Source of the DNA: CAJQGY01 sp964417685
Lineage (GTDB): Bacteria; Pseudomonadota; Gammaproteobacteria; Magnimaribacterales; D2472
Direction: 5' to 3'
DNA: 64,000 nucleotides
Assembly (NCBI GenBank): GCA_964417685.1
Contig: CAYQIT010000003.1
Coordinates: forward strand, 6,955 to 70,954
Shown: positions 17,916-26,828 of the stretch, in pieces
How the letters are laid out: every line of letters starts with the position of its first letter
Numbering within the stretch: position 1 is the first letter of the stretch
The notes under the pieces: generated by a model
What the model saw: the letters and a program-made list of their open reading frames with translations, nothing else
The model's database searches: none
What the model was told of the DNA's origin: nothing
Program-made: the position numbers and the translations under genes

Positions 17916-19399
17916 TGTGTGGCATAGTTGGAATTTCTGCTGAAGCAAATGTTGCTGGAGAAATATACGATTCTTTATTAATGTTGCAGCATAGAGGTCA
18001 AGATGCTGCAGGAATGGTTGTTTGTGATGTTGATGGTAATCTAAATAGCAGAAAAGCCAAAGGTTATGTAAGAGATGCCTTTAGACAAAACCATATGGAT
18101 AAGCTTATAGGAAGTTATGGCATAGGCCATGTTAGATACCCTACAGCAGGCGGAGCTGGAAAAGAGTTTGCTCAACCTATGTATGTAAATTCTCCCTATG
18201 GGATCAGCCTTGCACATAATGGAAATCTAACAAATTCACACGAGCTAGGCATTCAGTTATTTCATGCTGAAATGAGACATCTTAATACTGACTCAGACTC
18301 AGAAGTGTTGCTAAATATATTTGCTCACGAGCTTGGGAAGCAAAGAGAAATTTATCCTAAACCAGAGCATATTTTTAAAGCAGTATCAAAAACTCACAGA
18401 AGATGTGATGGAGCTTATGCTGTCATAGCAGTGATAACCGGTCACGGCATTCTTGCTTTCAGAGATAATAATGGAATTAGACCATTATCTATTGGCATTA
18501 GAGAAGGGAAAACAAGAGACGAATATATAGTGGCATCAGAAGACGCTATGTTCTCATCACAAGGATTCAAAAAACTAAGAGATGTCGAGCCTGGAGAAGC
18601 TATCTTTATAGATAAAAATGGTAAATTCACTTCACAGCAATGTGCAGATGACCCTCAATTAAGACCATGTATTTTTGAGCAAGTATACTTTGCAAGACCT
18701 GATTCTAAGATTGATCAAATTTCAGTTCATAAGTCCAGAATGAGAATGGGATCAAAACTTGCGGCCAATATATTACAACAACGTCCAGATCATGATATTG
18801 ATGTTGTTATTCCTATCCCTGATAGCTCAACTACAGCAGCGCTACAACTAGCAGATGACTTAGGAGTTCAATACAGGGAAGGCTTTGTTAAAAATAGATA
18901 TATTGGCAGAACCTTTATCATGCCTTATCAAGAAGAAAGAAAAAAATCTGTTAGAAGAAAGCTCAATATTTTAGAGCTTGAATTTAAAGATAAAAATGTC
19001 TTGCTTGTAGATGATTCAATTGTAAGAGGAACAACTAGTACAAAAATAATTCAAATGGCAAAAGAAGCAGGAGCTAAAAAAATATATTTTGCATCAGCTG
19101 CTCCGGCGATTAAATATCAAAATTTGTATGGCATTGATATGCCTGATACAAAAGAGCTGATTGCATCAAATAAAAATCATGATGAAATAGCCGAAGAAAT
19201 CGGAACAGATTGGTTGATATACCAAAACTTAGAAGACTTAATTGAATCGGTAGGAGAGGGTAATCCTGATATAAAAGAATTTGAAACCTCAATTTTTACA
19301 GGTGAGTACATAACTCCACTTGGAGAAAATTACTTAGCTGATCTTGAAAATTCCAGACAGGATGAGCTCAAAATGCAAAGAGAGAAATCAGCTAGCTAG
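17915..19399 (+). CDS. purF: Amidophosphoribosyltransferase
   Basis: This 494-residue protein begins MCGIVGI, so Cys2 becomes the N-terminal nucleophile of the glutaminase domain. LQHRGQDAAGM and SLAHNGNLTN follow. The PRPP-binding motif VLLVDDSIVRGTTS lies in the C-terminal phosphoribosyltransferase domain. It makes phosphoribosylamine, the first step of purine synthesis. No propeptide is present, as in E. coli. The last 8 bases overlap the convergent acnB gene. Confidence 0.97.
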   Translation: MCGIVGISAEANVAGEIYDSLLMLQHRGQDAAGMVVCDVDGNLNSRKAKGYVRDAFRQNHMDKLIGSYGIGHVRYPTAGGAGKEFAQPMYVNSPYGISLAHNGNLTNSHELGIQLFHAEMRHLNTDSDSEVLLNIFAHELGKQREIYPKPEHIFKAVSKTHRRCDGAYAVIAVITGHGILAFRDNNGIRPLSIGIREGKTRDEYIVASEDAMFSSQGFKKLRDVEPGEAIFIDKNGKFTSQQCADDPQLRPCIFEQVYFARPDSKIDQISVHKSRMRMGSKLAANILQQRPDHDIDVVIPIPDSSTTAALQLADDLGVQYREGFVKNRYIGRTFIMPYQEERKKSVRRKLNILELEFKDKNVLLVDDSIVRGTTSTKIIQMAKEAGAKKIYFASAAPAIKYQNLYGIDMPDTKELIASNKNHDEIAEEIGTDWLIYQNLEDLIESVGEGNPDIKEFETSIFTGEYITPLGENYLADLENSRQDELKMQREKSAS

Positions 19400-21974
19400 G
19401 GTTAACAATATTAATTGTTGGTATATCTGCTGAATTTGCACTCTCTACATAAGTATCAATTTCATTAAAGTTTAAATATCTATAAATTTCATCAGATAAT
19501 GGATTTATATCTTCCATGTATTTTTGATATTCATCAGGCGTTGGCAATCTGCCAATAACAGATGAAATTGCTGCAAGCTCTGCTGAGGCAAGAAATACAT
19601 CAGCACCATCTCCCAATCTGTTTGGGAAGTTCCTAGTTGATGTTGATACTACAGTAGAATTTGCAAGCACTCTTGCTTGGTTTCCCATGCATAAAGAACA
19701 TCCAGGAACCTCAGTTCTTGCTCCTGAGGTTCCGAAAATATTATATATACCTTCTTCCATCAATTGCTTTTCATCCATCTTGGTTGGAGGCACAACCCAA
19801 AGCCTTGCTTTAGTTCCGTTGTATTTATTTAATAAGGTTCCCGCTGCTCTAAAGTGCCCAATGTTGGTCATACATGAACCGATAAATACTTCTTGGATGT
19901 CAGTATTAGCGACTTCTGAAAGAGGCTTAATATCATCAGGATCATTTGGACAAGCAAGTAATGGTTCAGTGATTTCATTTAGATCTATTTCAATAATTTC
20001 AGCGTATTCTGCATTTTCATCTGGCTCTAACAATTCTGGATTTTCTATCCACTCTTCCATAGCCTGAGCTCTTCTTTCAAGTGTTTTCGCATCGCCATAA
20101 CCGCTGGCAATCATCCATCTAAGCATAACAATATTAGATTTAAGATATTCAATTATTGGTTCTTTGTTTAGTCTTACTGTACAACCTGATGCAGATCTCT
20201 CTGCTGAAGCATCAGATAGCTCAAAGGCTTGTTCAACTTTCATATCAGGTAAACCTTCAATTTCCAAACAACGACCAGAGAAAACGTTTTTCTTACCTTC
20301 TTTAGCTACAGTCAGTAATCCTTTTTGAATAGCAGCATAAGGAATTGCATTAACAAGATCTCTTAATGTGATACCAGGCTGCATCTCACCTTTAAATCTA
20401 ACTAAAACCGATTCAGGCATATCAAGCGGCATTACTCCAAGAGTTGCAGCAAAAGCAACAAGACCAGAACCAGCAGGAAAGCTTATTCCAATTGGGAATC
20501 TAGTATGACTATCACCGCCTGTTCCTACACCATCAGGAAGAAGCATTCTGTTTAGCCATGAGTGGATAATTCCATCACCTGGTCTTAAAGAAACTCCACC
20601 TCTATTCATAATAAAGTCAGGTAAGTTATGTTGAGTTTCAATATCAACTGGTTTTGGATATGCTGCTGTATGACAGAATGATTGCATTACTAGATCAGCT
20701 GAGAATCCAAGGCATGCAAGTTCTTTTAATTCATCTCTAGTCATTGGTCCTGTTGTATCTTGAGATCCAACGGTACTCATTCTTGGCTCACAGTATGTCC
20801 CAGGCCTAATACCTTCAACACCACAAGCCTTTCCAACCATTTTTTGTGCCAATGTATAGCCTTTATCAGATGCATCTTCACTTTCAGGTCTTCTAAAGAT
20901 AGTTGTGGGCTCAAGACCTAAAGCTTCTCTTGTTTTATCAGTAAGCTGTCTACCAATTATTAATGGAATACGACCGTTTGCTCTTACTTCGTCTAAGAGA
21001 ACATCTGTTTTTAATTCAAATGTTGAGATAACTTCATTGGAGTTTGCATCTAAAACTTTACCATTATGCGGCTCAAGTATTATTTCTTGACCCATTTCCA
21101 TTTCTGAAACATCTAACTCAATTGGAAAAGCACCGGAATCTTCAAGGGTATTAAAGAATATAGGAGCTATTTTCCCACCGAAGCAGAAGCCTCCTTCTTT
21201 TTTATTTGGAATGCATGGGATTTCGTCACCCATATGCCATAAGACCGAATTGGTTGCAGATTTTCTTGAAGAACCAGTTCCAACAACATCACCAACAAAA
21301 ACAAGCGGATTACCTTTTTCTTTTAGTTCCTCAATAGTCTCCAAAGGTCTTTCCAAGCCTTCTCTTGGCATTTTAAACATTGCTAAGGCATGAAGAGGTA
21401 TATCAGGTCTTGACCAGGCATCAGTTGCTGGTGAAAGATCATCTGTATTAATTTCTCCAGGTACTTTATAGACTGTTAATTTTATTTGTTCCGGAATTTC
21501 TTGTTTGCTAGTAAACCATTCTCCATCAGCCCAAGCATCTATAACTTTTTTTGCATAAGAATTTGTTTGTGCAAGTTCAAATATTTCATTGAATGCATCA
21601 AAAATTAGTAAAGTTTTACTTAATGCATCTGCTGCTGCATCACCAAGCTCTTCAATTTTTAAACATTCAATTAATGGTTGGATGTTGTATCCGCCAAGCA
21701 TAGTTCCTAAAATACCAATCGCTTCTTCTTTATCAATATATGGACTTGAAGCTTCGCCTGTTGTTATATCTGCAAGAAATGCAGCCTTAACATATGCTGA
21801 TTGATCAACTCCAGCTGGAACCCTCTCTTTAAGAAGGTGAAGAAGCATCTCTGACTCATCATGCTCGCTTTTTAAAAGCTCAACTAATTGAGAGGTTTGA
21901 TCTGCATCAAGAGGAAGAGGAGGGATATTTTGATCTGCTCTTTCTTGAACGTGTGTTTTATATTCGTTTAGCAT
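19392..21974 (-). CDS. acnB: Aconitate hydratase B / 2-methyl-cis-aconitate hydratase
   Basis: This 860-residue protein has the AcnB domain order: HEAT-like N-terminal part, swivel domain (VGTGSSRKSATNSV) and then the iron-sulfur domains with FIGSCMTNIGHFRAAG and PGCSLCMGNQARV, whose three cysteines ligate the [4Fe-4S] cluster. It interconverts citrate and isocitrate. Known enterobacterial AcnB also hydrates 2-methyl-cis-aconitate, which would complete the prpBCD pathway here. The start has a good GGAG Shine-Dalgarno sequence 7 bases upstream. Length is close to E. coli AcnB (865). Confidence 0.96.
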   Translation of the reverse strand: MLNEYKTHVQERADQNIPPLPLDADQTSQLVELLKSEHDESEMLLHLLKERVPAGVDQSAYVKAAFLADITTGEASSPYIDKEEAIGILGTMLGGYNIQPLIECLKIEELGDAAADALSKTLLIFDAFNEIFELAQTNSYAKKVIDAWADGEWFTSKQEIPEQIKLTVYKVPGEINTDDLSPATDAWSRPDIPLHALAMFKMPREGLERPLETIEELKEKGNPLVFVGDVVGTGSSRKSATNSVLWHMGDEIPCIPNKKEGGFCFGGKIAPIFFNTLEDSGAFPIELDVSEMEMGQEIILEPHNGKVLDANSNEVISTFELKTDVLLDEVRANGRIPLIIGRQLTDKTREALGLEPTTIFRRPESEDASDKGYTLAQKMVGKACGVEGIRPGTYCEPRMSTVGSQDTTGPMTRDELKELACLGFSADLVMQSFCHTAAYPKPVDIETQHNLPDFIMNRGGVSLRPGDGIIHSWLNRMLLPDGVGTGGDSHTRFPIGISFPAGSGLVAFAATLGVMPLDMPESVLVRFKGEMQPGITLRDLVNAIPYAAIQKGLLTVAKEGKKNVFSGRCLEIEGLPDMKVEQAFELSDASAERSASGCTVRLNKEPIIEYLKSNIVMLRWMIASGYGDAKTLERRAQAMEEWIENPELLEPDENAEYAEIIEIDLNEITEPLLACPNDPDDIKPLSEVANTDIQEVFIGSCMTNIGHFRAAGTLLNKYNGTKARLWVVPPTKMDEKQLMEEGIYNIFGTSGARTEVPGCSLCMGNQARVLANSTVVSTSTRNFPNRLGDGADVFLASAELAAISSVIGRLPTPDEYQKYMEDINPLSDEIYRYLNFNEIDTYVESANSADIPTINIVNPS

Positions 21975-22073
21975 AGGTTATCTCCGTGGCTCATTTTACT
22001 CTTCTATTAAGCGCCTATCTACAAAATGATCAAAATAACTTATGTTTAAAAATAGGTTAAAATTTATTCAATT

Positions 22074-22511
22074 ATGTTTAAGACCCGATCATCAACTCCA
22101 TGCCTTGGTATTTGTTCTACCACATACGGTGATGATGTATGTAAAGGTTGTAAAAGATTTGTTCATGAGGTCATTAATTGGAATAAATACAACACAAATG
22201 AAAAAGAGGTGGTTAATTCTCGTCTTGAAGAATTTAAGCTCTTGATCCTAAAAGAACGTTTCGAAATTCTTGATTCATCTATCTTTGAAAACAAGCTCAA
22301 AGAAAATGCTATTAACTTTAATAATGCGCTTAATCCGCTGACTTGGATATTTGACTTGTTGAGAGCGGCCGGTTCGCAAGAACTTGATCTTGCCCAATTC
22401 GGTATAAAAGCTCTTATTGCCTACAACCCAAATACTATTAAAGATGAAATTAATGATGAGTTACTAAAACTTTCAGAAGCTCATCATCAGAGATATTTTA
22501 AAAAAGCTTAA
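22074..22511 (+). CDS. DUF1289-domain protein
   Basis: This 145-residue protein has an N-terminal DUF1289 motif: CLGICSTTYGDDVCKGCKR, then FVHEVINW, with four cysteines arranged as a probable metal or Fe-S site. The family's function is unknown. The domain ends near residue 50; the remaining helical part (about 95 residues) lacks a recognised domain and makes this longer than most family members. It is divergent from acnB and convergent with the ferritin-like gene. Confidence 0.75.
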   Translation: MFKTRSSTPCLGICSTTYGDDVCKGCKRFVHEVINWNKYNTNEKEVVNSRLEEFKLLILKERFEILDSSIFENKLKENAINFNNALNPLTWIFDLLRAAGSQELDLAQFGIKALIAYNPNTIKDEINDELLKLSEAHHQRYFKKA

Positions 22512-22513
22512 TG

Positions 22514-22966
22514 CTAACCAAAGTCCTTAAGCATAGCTTTCAATTCTAACGAGTGTTGCTCTTCCTCGCCTATAAGTCCTCTTGCATATTCTTCAAGATA
22601 AATAGATCTATCTGCAACATTGCCTAAAAGTTTTTTATACAAACTCAATGCATGCAATTCATGACCAAGGCTTTCTTCCAGAATATCCTTGATGGAGTGC
22701 CTGTGGGTTTCATCAATTTTTGCTATTCGTTGACTTGGATGGCCATCTAAACCAACTATTAATTCACCAGCTTGTTGAGCGTGCATTAACGATTCTGCAG
22801 CTTGCTCTTTAAGGAAGGTTACTATTGGCAATCTATAAGGCCCACTTACCATCATTGCTGAGTGAGTATATCTAACCACACCAGCAAGCTCATACTCCAT
22901 TATTTCATTTAAAATACCGCATACCAGCTTTGAATCAATCTCTTTCATTTCCACAATTGTCTCCAT
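22514..22966 (-). CDS. Ferritin-like protein (bacterioferritin family)
   Basis: This protein of about 150 residues is a four-helix ferritin-like bundle with carboxylate/His pairs at the expected places: EIMEYELAGVVRYTH in helix A, ESLMHAQQAGELI in helix B, ESLGHELHALSLYKKLL in helix C and GEEEQHSLELKAML in helix D. These fit a di-iron ferroxidase site. It most likely stores or detoxifies iron. Three starts are possible: a TTG at 22987, the ATG at 22966 and a GTG at 22954; only the GTG has a well-spaced GGAG before it. The haem-binding Met of true bacterioferritin could not be assigned. Confidence 0.75.
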   Translation of the reverse strand: METIVEMKEIDSKLVCGILNEIMEYELAGVVRYTHSAMMVSGPYRLPIVTFLKEQAAESLMHAQQAGELIVGLDGHPSQRIAKIDETHRHSIKDILEESLGHELHALSLYKKLLGNVADRSIYLEEYARGLIGEEEQHSLELKAMLKDFG

Positions 22967-23079
22967 ATTTAGTGAATTTAAAAACAATATATATGAATAA
23001 TAAATATATGTAAAGTACTGATATTAGGTAATATTTTTAATGAAAATCGTTTCGATAACTATTCTCATTCAGCTTTATT

Positions 23080-23406
23080 TTAATTGAATTTTTGAACTAT
23101 CTTGAAACGCCAAAATAAAAGAAATGCTATACAAGAATAGGCTATTTTCGCACATTGATATATCACAGGAGCACTTGTAAATTTAGCTAACCAACCATAG
23201 CCATCAGTTCTCTTCCATACATAAATAAATGCATCCACACCAATTAATTCATCTCCATCCTCAAATACGACATGAAGTTTTTTGAGATATTTGTCACTCA
23301 TATCACTGCAGTCTTCAAAGTTAAGATTCGATCTTTTTTTGTAATGCTTAATTTCATAATTACAAATAGAGCATTTTTCATTGAAGAGAATTTTTCCTTT
23401 GGCCAT
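23080..23406 (-). CDS. DCC-family thiol-disulfide oxidoreductase-like protein (DUF393)
   Basis: This 108-residue protein opens with GKILFNEKCSICN, the DCC-family version of a thioredoxin-like CxxC, followed by D(E)LIGVDAFIYVWKRTDGYGWL, a conserved block in the family, and a hydrophobic C-terminal segment (IAYSCIAFLLFW) that may anchor it. Family members are predicted redox proteins with no established substrate. It is monocistronic and divergent from the truncated gene at 23475. Confidence 0.75.
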   Translation of the reverse strand: MAKGKILFNEKCSICNYEIKHYKKRSNLNFEDCSDMSDKYLKKLHVVFEDGDELIGVDAFIYVWKRTDGYGWLAKFTSAPVIYQCAKIAYSCIAFLLFWRFKIVQKFN

Positions 23407-23474
23407 AAATTTATTTTAGCAAACATTTATGGGTCGACTATTTTAAAATTTTAAATTTATGCCAAAATCATCAG

Positions 23475-23587
23475 ATGGCTGATGAAAAAAATTTCTTTAA
23501 ATATTTCAAAGAAGGATGGAATAAAATCCTTGGCAAAAAACAAGATAGAACAAAATTAAGATCAAAAAGTTTATACAGAGCAATTAA
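23475..23587 (+). CDS. Small protein of unknown function, cut by the assembly gap
   Basis: An ATG starts 37 readable residues (MADEKNFFKYFKEGWNKI, then basic LRSKSLYRAI) before the run of N. The segment is rich in Lys and aromatic residues and has no recognised domain. The real 3' end is unknown. It could be a small membrane-associated protein, but nothing proves it. Its existence rests only on the open frame. Confidence 0.35.
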
Positions 23588-23687
23588 NNNNNNNNNNNNN
23601 NNNNNNNNNNNNNNNNNNNNNNNNNNNNNNNNNNNNNNNNNNNNNNNNNNNNNNNNNNNNNNNNNNNNNNNNNNNNNNNNNNNNNNN
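23588..23687. other. Assembly gap (100 N)
   Basis: Exactly 100 consecutive N, the conventional placeholder for a scaffold join of unknown length. The two flanking genes run into it from opposite sides, so their relation and the amount of missing sequence are unknown. Confidence 0.99.
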
Positions 23688-23778
23688 TTAGGTTAATAAA
23701 TCCACAAAAAGCAAAAGCCACCACCCAAAGAGGCTCTTCTTTACAAAATACATAGAATCTATTTAAGTAATCAATCAT
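23688..23778 (-). CDS. Small hydrophobic protein of unknown function, cut by the assembly gap
   Basis: The minus-strand ATG at 23778 has an AGGAG Shine-Dalgarno sequence 7 bases upstream; another in-frame ATG two codons earlier is too close to it. The visible part reads MIDYLNRFYVFCKEEPLW and then a hydrophobic stretch (VVAFAFCGFI), suggesting a membrane helix. The remainder is lost in the gap. The strong ribosome site makes it likely to be a real gene. Confidence 0.5.
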
Positions 23779-23908
23779 AAACATTCTCCTTATACTTCTT
23801 TTAGTGATATTGTAATTTTGCTTTTTCTATATTTCATTCTTATTACATTTATGTAAACATTTAAAAACTTCTATGTATTGCAATATTTATGCCATTAATA
23901 TTTTTTAA

Positions 23909-25171
23909 CTATTTTGCAAGTGGTAGTTCATACCAACAGGTGGTGTATTTTGGTGAAGTCATATTTTGTTTCATGGGAGACCATTGGCTTGTGTTCTGGG
24001 AAGCGTAATAAATTTGAGTTTGATAACTATTTAATTGATCGATATATTCCATAAACTTTGTGTTTTCTTTTGGTTCATCGGGATCTCTAAAGAGCGAGTA
24101 CTGTTTGGAGGAAGTATTAGAAAATCGGCTCAATAAAATACCTGCTTTTGCATAGTCATAGCCTGATTTATAAATTGGTATCAAAGCTTTCTTTGTTGCA
24201 GCCAGGATATCTCTTGTGTCATTTGTTGGGGTTACAAGTTCTATAGCCCTATATCCTCTATGTTGAGGCTTGTGATCACTAAAAGGGCTTGTTCTTACAA
24301 AAACAGAAACTTGAGAACATTTCTGCTTTTCATTTCTTAATTTTTCTGATGCTCTAACAGCAAAGTTACTTACAATTGGCTTTAATGTTTCTAGGTTAGT
24401 TACCCTTGAGCCAAAACTACGACTTACTACTATTTGTTTTTTTGCTGTTATATTTTCTTCGATACCAATACATCTTTGGCCTCTCAGCTCTCTAACTGTG
24501 CGCTCTAAAACTACACTAAACTTACGTTTAGCATGCCTTGGATCAATATCTGCTAAATGCAAAGCGCTAGTTATTCTAGCTTTACTAAGATGTTCATTTA
24601 ATCTCCTGCCAACACCCCAAACATCTCCAACTGGAGTATTTTTTAATGCGTATCTTATGTCTTTGTTAGATGATATTCGATGCACTTTGGTTGGAATATT
24701 GAGTCTCTTAACTTCATTGATGGCAATCTTTGTTAGGGTTTTAGTTGGAGCTATTCCAATGCGTACCGGCACCCCAGTCCATTGTTTTATTAATCTTCTT
24801 ATATGACATCCAAAGTCATAAAGATCATAATTTTTTTCAAGTTCATCTAGGCCAAGAAAGGCTTCATCAATACTATAAACTTCAACCTTTGGTGCAAAGC
24901 CTTCGAGTATATTCATGACTCTGGCTGATATATCTCCATAGAAAGTAAAGTTGGATGAAAAGACTTCACCGCCTTGAGATAAGAAAGATTCTTTGACTTT
25001 AAACCAGGGTACACCCATACCAATTCCCATCTTTTTAGCCTCTGCACTTCTTGCAATAACGCAACCGTCGTTATTTGATAAAACAACAATGGGTATATTT
25101 TTTAAATCAGGTCGAAAGATTCTTTCGCATGATGCATAGAAGCTATCGCAATCTACCAAAGCAAGGGCCAT
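23909..25171 (-). CDS. umuC: DNA polymerase V catalytic subunit (translesion polymerase)
   Basis: This 420-residue Y-family polymerase begins MALALVDCDSFYASCERIF (metal-binding Asp7) and has the catalytic SIDEAF motif (Asp102, Glu103), VLSNNDGCVIARS and the helix-hairpin-helix region GDVWGVGRRL. The C-terminal DUF4113 part ends the protein. With UmuD' it copies past damaged bases. It overlaps umuD by one base and shares its SOS-controlled promoter. Confidence 0.95.
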   Translation of the reverse strand: MALALVDCDSFYASCERIFRPDLKNIPIVVLSNNDGCVIARSAEAKKMGIGMGVPWFKVKESFLSQGGEVFSSNFTFYGDISARVMNILEGFAPKVEVYSIDEAFLGLDELEKNYDLYDFGCHIRRLIKQWTGVPVRIGIAPTKTLTKIAINEVKRLNIPTKVHRISSNKDIRYALKNTPVGDVWGVGRRLNEHLSKARITSALHLADIDPRHAKRKFSVVLERTVRELRGQRCIGIEENITAKKQIVVSRSFGSRVTNLETLKPIVSNFAVRASEKLRNEKQKCSQVSVFVRTSPFSDHKPQHRGYRAIELVTPTNDTRDILAATKKALIPIYKSGYDYAKAGILLSRFSNTSSKQYSLFRDPDEPKENTKFMEYIDQLNSYQTQIYYASQNTSQWSPMKQNMTSPKYTTCWYELPLAK

Positions 25172-25599
25172 TAGAATTTATTAATTGCAGCAGTGACAGT
25201 GCCTACTATTTCTAATTCCTGGCCATGATTGATAAAGATAGGAGGATAGTCTGGGTTGTCGGGCATCAAGCACATTTTTGGTTTTAGTTTTAAGCGCTTG
25301 CAAACAAACTCACCGTCTATAGATGCAACAACAATACTGTCATGGGTTGGCTTAATGCTTCTATCAACAATCAGAACAGCTTGATCGGTTATTCCAGAGC
25401 CAAGCATAGATTGGCCTTGAGCTCTGACTAAAAAAGTAGCTGCTCCATTTTTTATCAGATGCTTATTAAGATCTATTGGACTTTCAATATAGTCGCTTGC
25501 AGGACTGGGGAATCCTGCATGCACAGACTCAAGAAAATAGGGCACAAATATCGCCGGCAGATTTTCTTCAGAAATTTTTCCGATATAGTTAACTTTCAT
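25171..25599 (-). CDS. umuD: UmuD, autocleaved subunit of DNA polymerase V
   Basis: This 142-residue LexA/UmuD-type S24 peptidase has the cleavage site Ala28-Gly29 (VHAGFPSP), nucleophile Ser64 (GQSMLGSGI) and Lys101 (GEFVCKRL). RecA-stimulated cleavage yields UmuD'. A near-consensus SOS box lies 15 bases before the ATG, and a TATAAA ends 6 bases before it, so the message may be leaderless. The protein has no DNA-binding domain, so it is not a repressor. Confidence 0.95.
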   Translation of the reverse strand: MKVNYIGKISEENLPAIFVPYFLESVHAGFPSPASDYIESPIDLNKHLIKNGAATFLVRAQGQSMLGSGITDQAVLIVDRSIKPTHDSIVVASIDGEFVCKRLKLKPKMCLMPDNPDYPPIFINHGQELEIVGTVTAAINKF

Positions 25600-25613
25600 A
25601 AGGGTTTTATAAA

Positions 25614-25633
25614 TACTGTATAAATATACAGTA
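25614..25633. promoter_or_regulatory. SOS box (LexA operator) of umuDC
   Basis: TACTGTATAAATATACAGTA matches the SOS consensus TACTGTATATATATACAGTA at 19 of 20 positions. It is just upstream of umuD and its near end touches the candidate umuD -10 region. It could also affect the divergent membrane-protein gene at 25720, about 90 bases away. Confidence 0.93.
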
Positions 25634-25719
25634 TAAAATAATTGACGACAATCTTTTTTATCAATTGTTGTGCAAAATTATCTAAGTTTTATATCCTTCA
25701 GTTGTGTAGAATAAAAAGC

Positions 25720-26199
25720 ATGTTTAATTTTTCTAAGATATTACCTACAACTGTCACTAATGAGCTTGATAGTCCAAAGATTGCTATATGGGGATTTATT
25801 TTATTTACTGCTTTAATGACTTGGCGCTCAATAATACATATGTTTTTTGAATCCTATGGCTTTCATGACATTGCAAATTTTGTTGTTTTAACTGGTGATC
25901 CAGATCCTATGCCAGTTATTTATAGGTTCTTCTCATTATGGGGCAATGCTCAGCTTATATTTTGTTTAGTTTGTTGGGTAGTAATCTTTAGGTATAAATC
26001 TTTAATACCTCTCATGAGTGTGTTTTGGGTTTTGGATTGGGGTCAAAGGTTATTTCTCTATCCATTAATTAGAGAAGATATAACTTCTATCGGCGAATAC
26101 ACACAAGATATCACCCCGGGGGTTGATTTAGCTCTGCTTCCATTTGTAATAGCGGTAGTAATATTTTTAATCTCAATAGCGAATAAGAGAGCAGAGTAA
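25720..26199 (+). CDS. Integral membrane protein of unknown function
   Basis: From the ATG at 25720 (MFNFSKILPTTVTNE) this 159-residue protein has about four predicted membrane helices (IAIWGFILFTALMTW, LWGNAQLIFCLVCWVVIF, SLIPLMSVFWVLDW, LALLPFVIAVVIFLISIA). I do not recognise the family. An upstream in-frame start at 25642 would run through the promoter region and is unlikely; TAGAAT stands 7 bases before the chosen ATG. It is followed after 2 bases by another membrane protein, so the two probably work together. Confidence 0.6.
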   Translation: MFNFSKILPTTVTNELDSPKIAIWGFILFTALMTWRSIIHMFFESYGFHDIANFVVLTGDPDPMPVIYRFFSLWGNAQLIFCLVCWVVIFRYKSLIPLMSVFWVLDWGQRLFLYPLIREDITSIGEYTQDITPGVDLALLPFVIAVVIFLISIANKRAE

Positions 26200-26201
26200 T
26201 T

Positions 26202-26828
26202 ATGAGAGTTTGGGGATCTTTATTAATTATTTATAGCTTATTCTTTGCTTGGTATACAGATTTTGGCGGCAAGTTAACCGATGCTGAAATCCAATATTAC
26301 GCAGAAAAATTTGAAAGCAATGCTTTAAAAGATAATCGTGTCCTAGAGCCTCGAACCATGGAATCGCTACAAAAGTTCATGAGAGAAGATTCAGGCAGGC
26401 AATTTCTTATGGTTAATGTGATTGATATGTCTGAGAACCCTGTTTTCCCGGACGGAACAGCGGCAGAAGAATCATCAGATATGCTAATGAACAAGTACAT
26501 GGAGCATATGTATGGAGAGCTTTTTAAAAGAGCATCACATCCTGTATTTCTAGGCAATGCAGTTAATAATTCTATGGATTTGGTGGGCATAGAAAACGCA
26601 GAAGTTTGGGAGACAGCCGCATTATTTAGATATAAAAGCAGACGAACCTTTTTAGAAATAGTTACCCATCCAGATATGTATAGTAAACATAAGTATAAGA
26701 TTGCTGCGTTGGAAAAAACTATAGCTTTTCCTGTAGAGAACCAACTCTATTTAGGAGATCCAAGGCTATTGCTTGGCTTTATTTTTTTAATAATTGGTTT
26801 ATTGTTTAGGCCAATAATTAGGCAATAG
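26202..26828 (+). CDS. Membrane-anchored protein of unknown function
   Basis: This 208-residue protein has an N-terminal hydrophobic segment (VWGSLLIIYSLFFAWY), a soluble central part and a C-terminal helix (LLLGFIFLIIGLLFRPII). The central part (QFLMVNVIDM, then VWETAALFRYKSRRTFLEIVTHPDM) recalls dimeric alpha-beta barrel domains such as DUF1330, but this is a weak impression. It lies 2 bases after the membrane-protein gene and overlaps the convergent lpxH by 11 bases. Confidence 0.55.
   Translation: MRVWGSLLIIYSLFFAWYTDFGGKLTDAEIQYYAEKFESNALKDNRVLEPRTMESLQKFMREDSGRQFLMVNVIDMSENPVFPDGTAAEESSDMLMNKYMEHMYGELFKRASHPVFLGNAVNNSMDLVGIENAEVWETAALFRYKSRRTFLEIVTHPDMYSKHKYKIAALEKTIAFPVENQLYLGDPRLLLGFIFLIIGLLFRPIIRQ

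Noticed and set aside
19687..20067. A 126-residue plus-strand frame within acnB
   Set aside because: It is the complement of well-conserved aconitase sequence including the cluster-ligand region; composition is an antisense artefact.
23475..23778. One continuous small gene spanning the N run
   Set aside because: The readable ends code on opposite strands and the gap length is arbitrary, so no continuity can be claimed.
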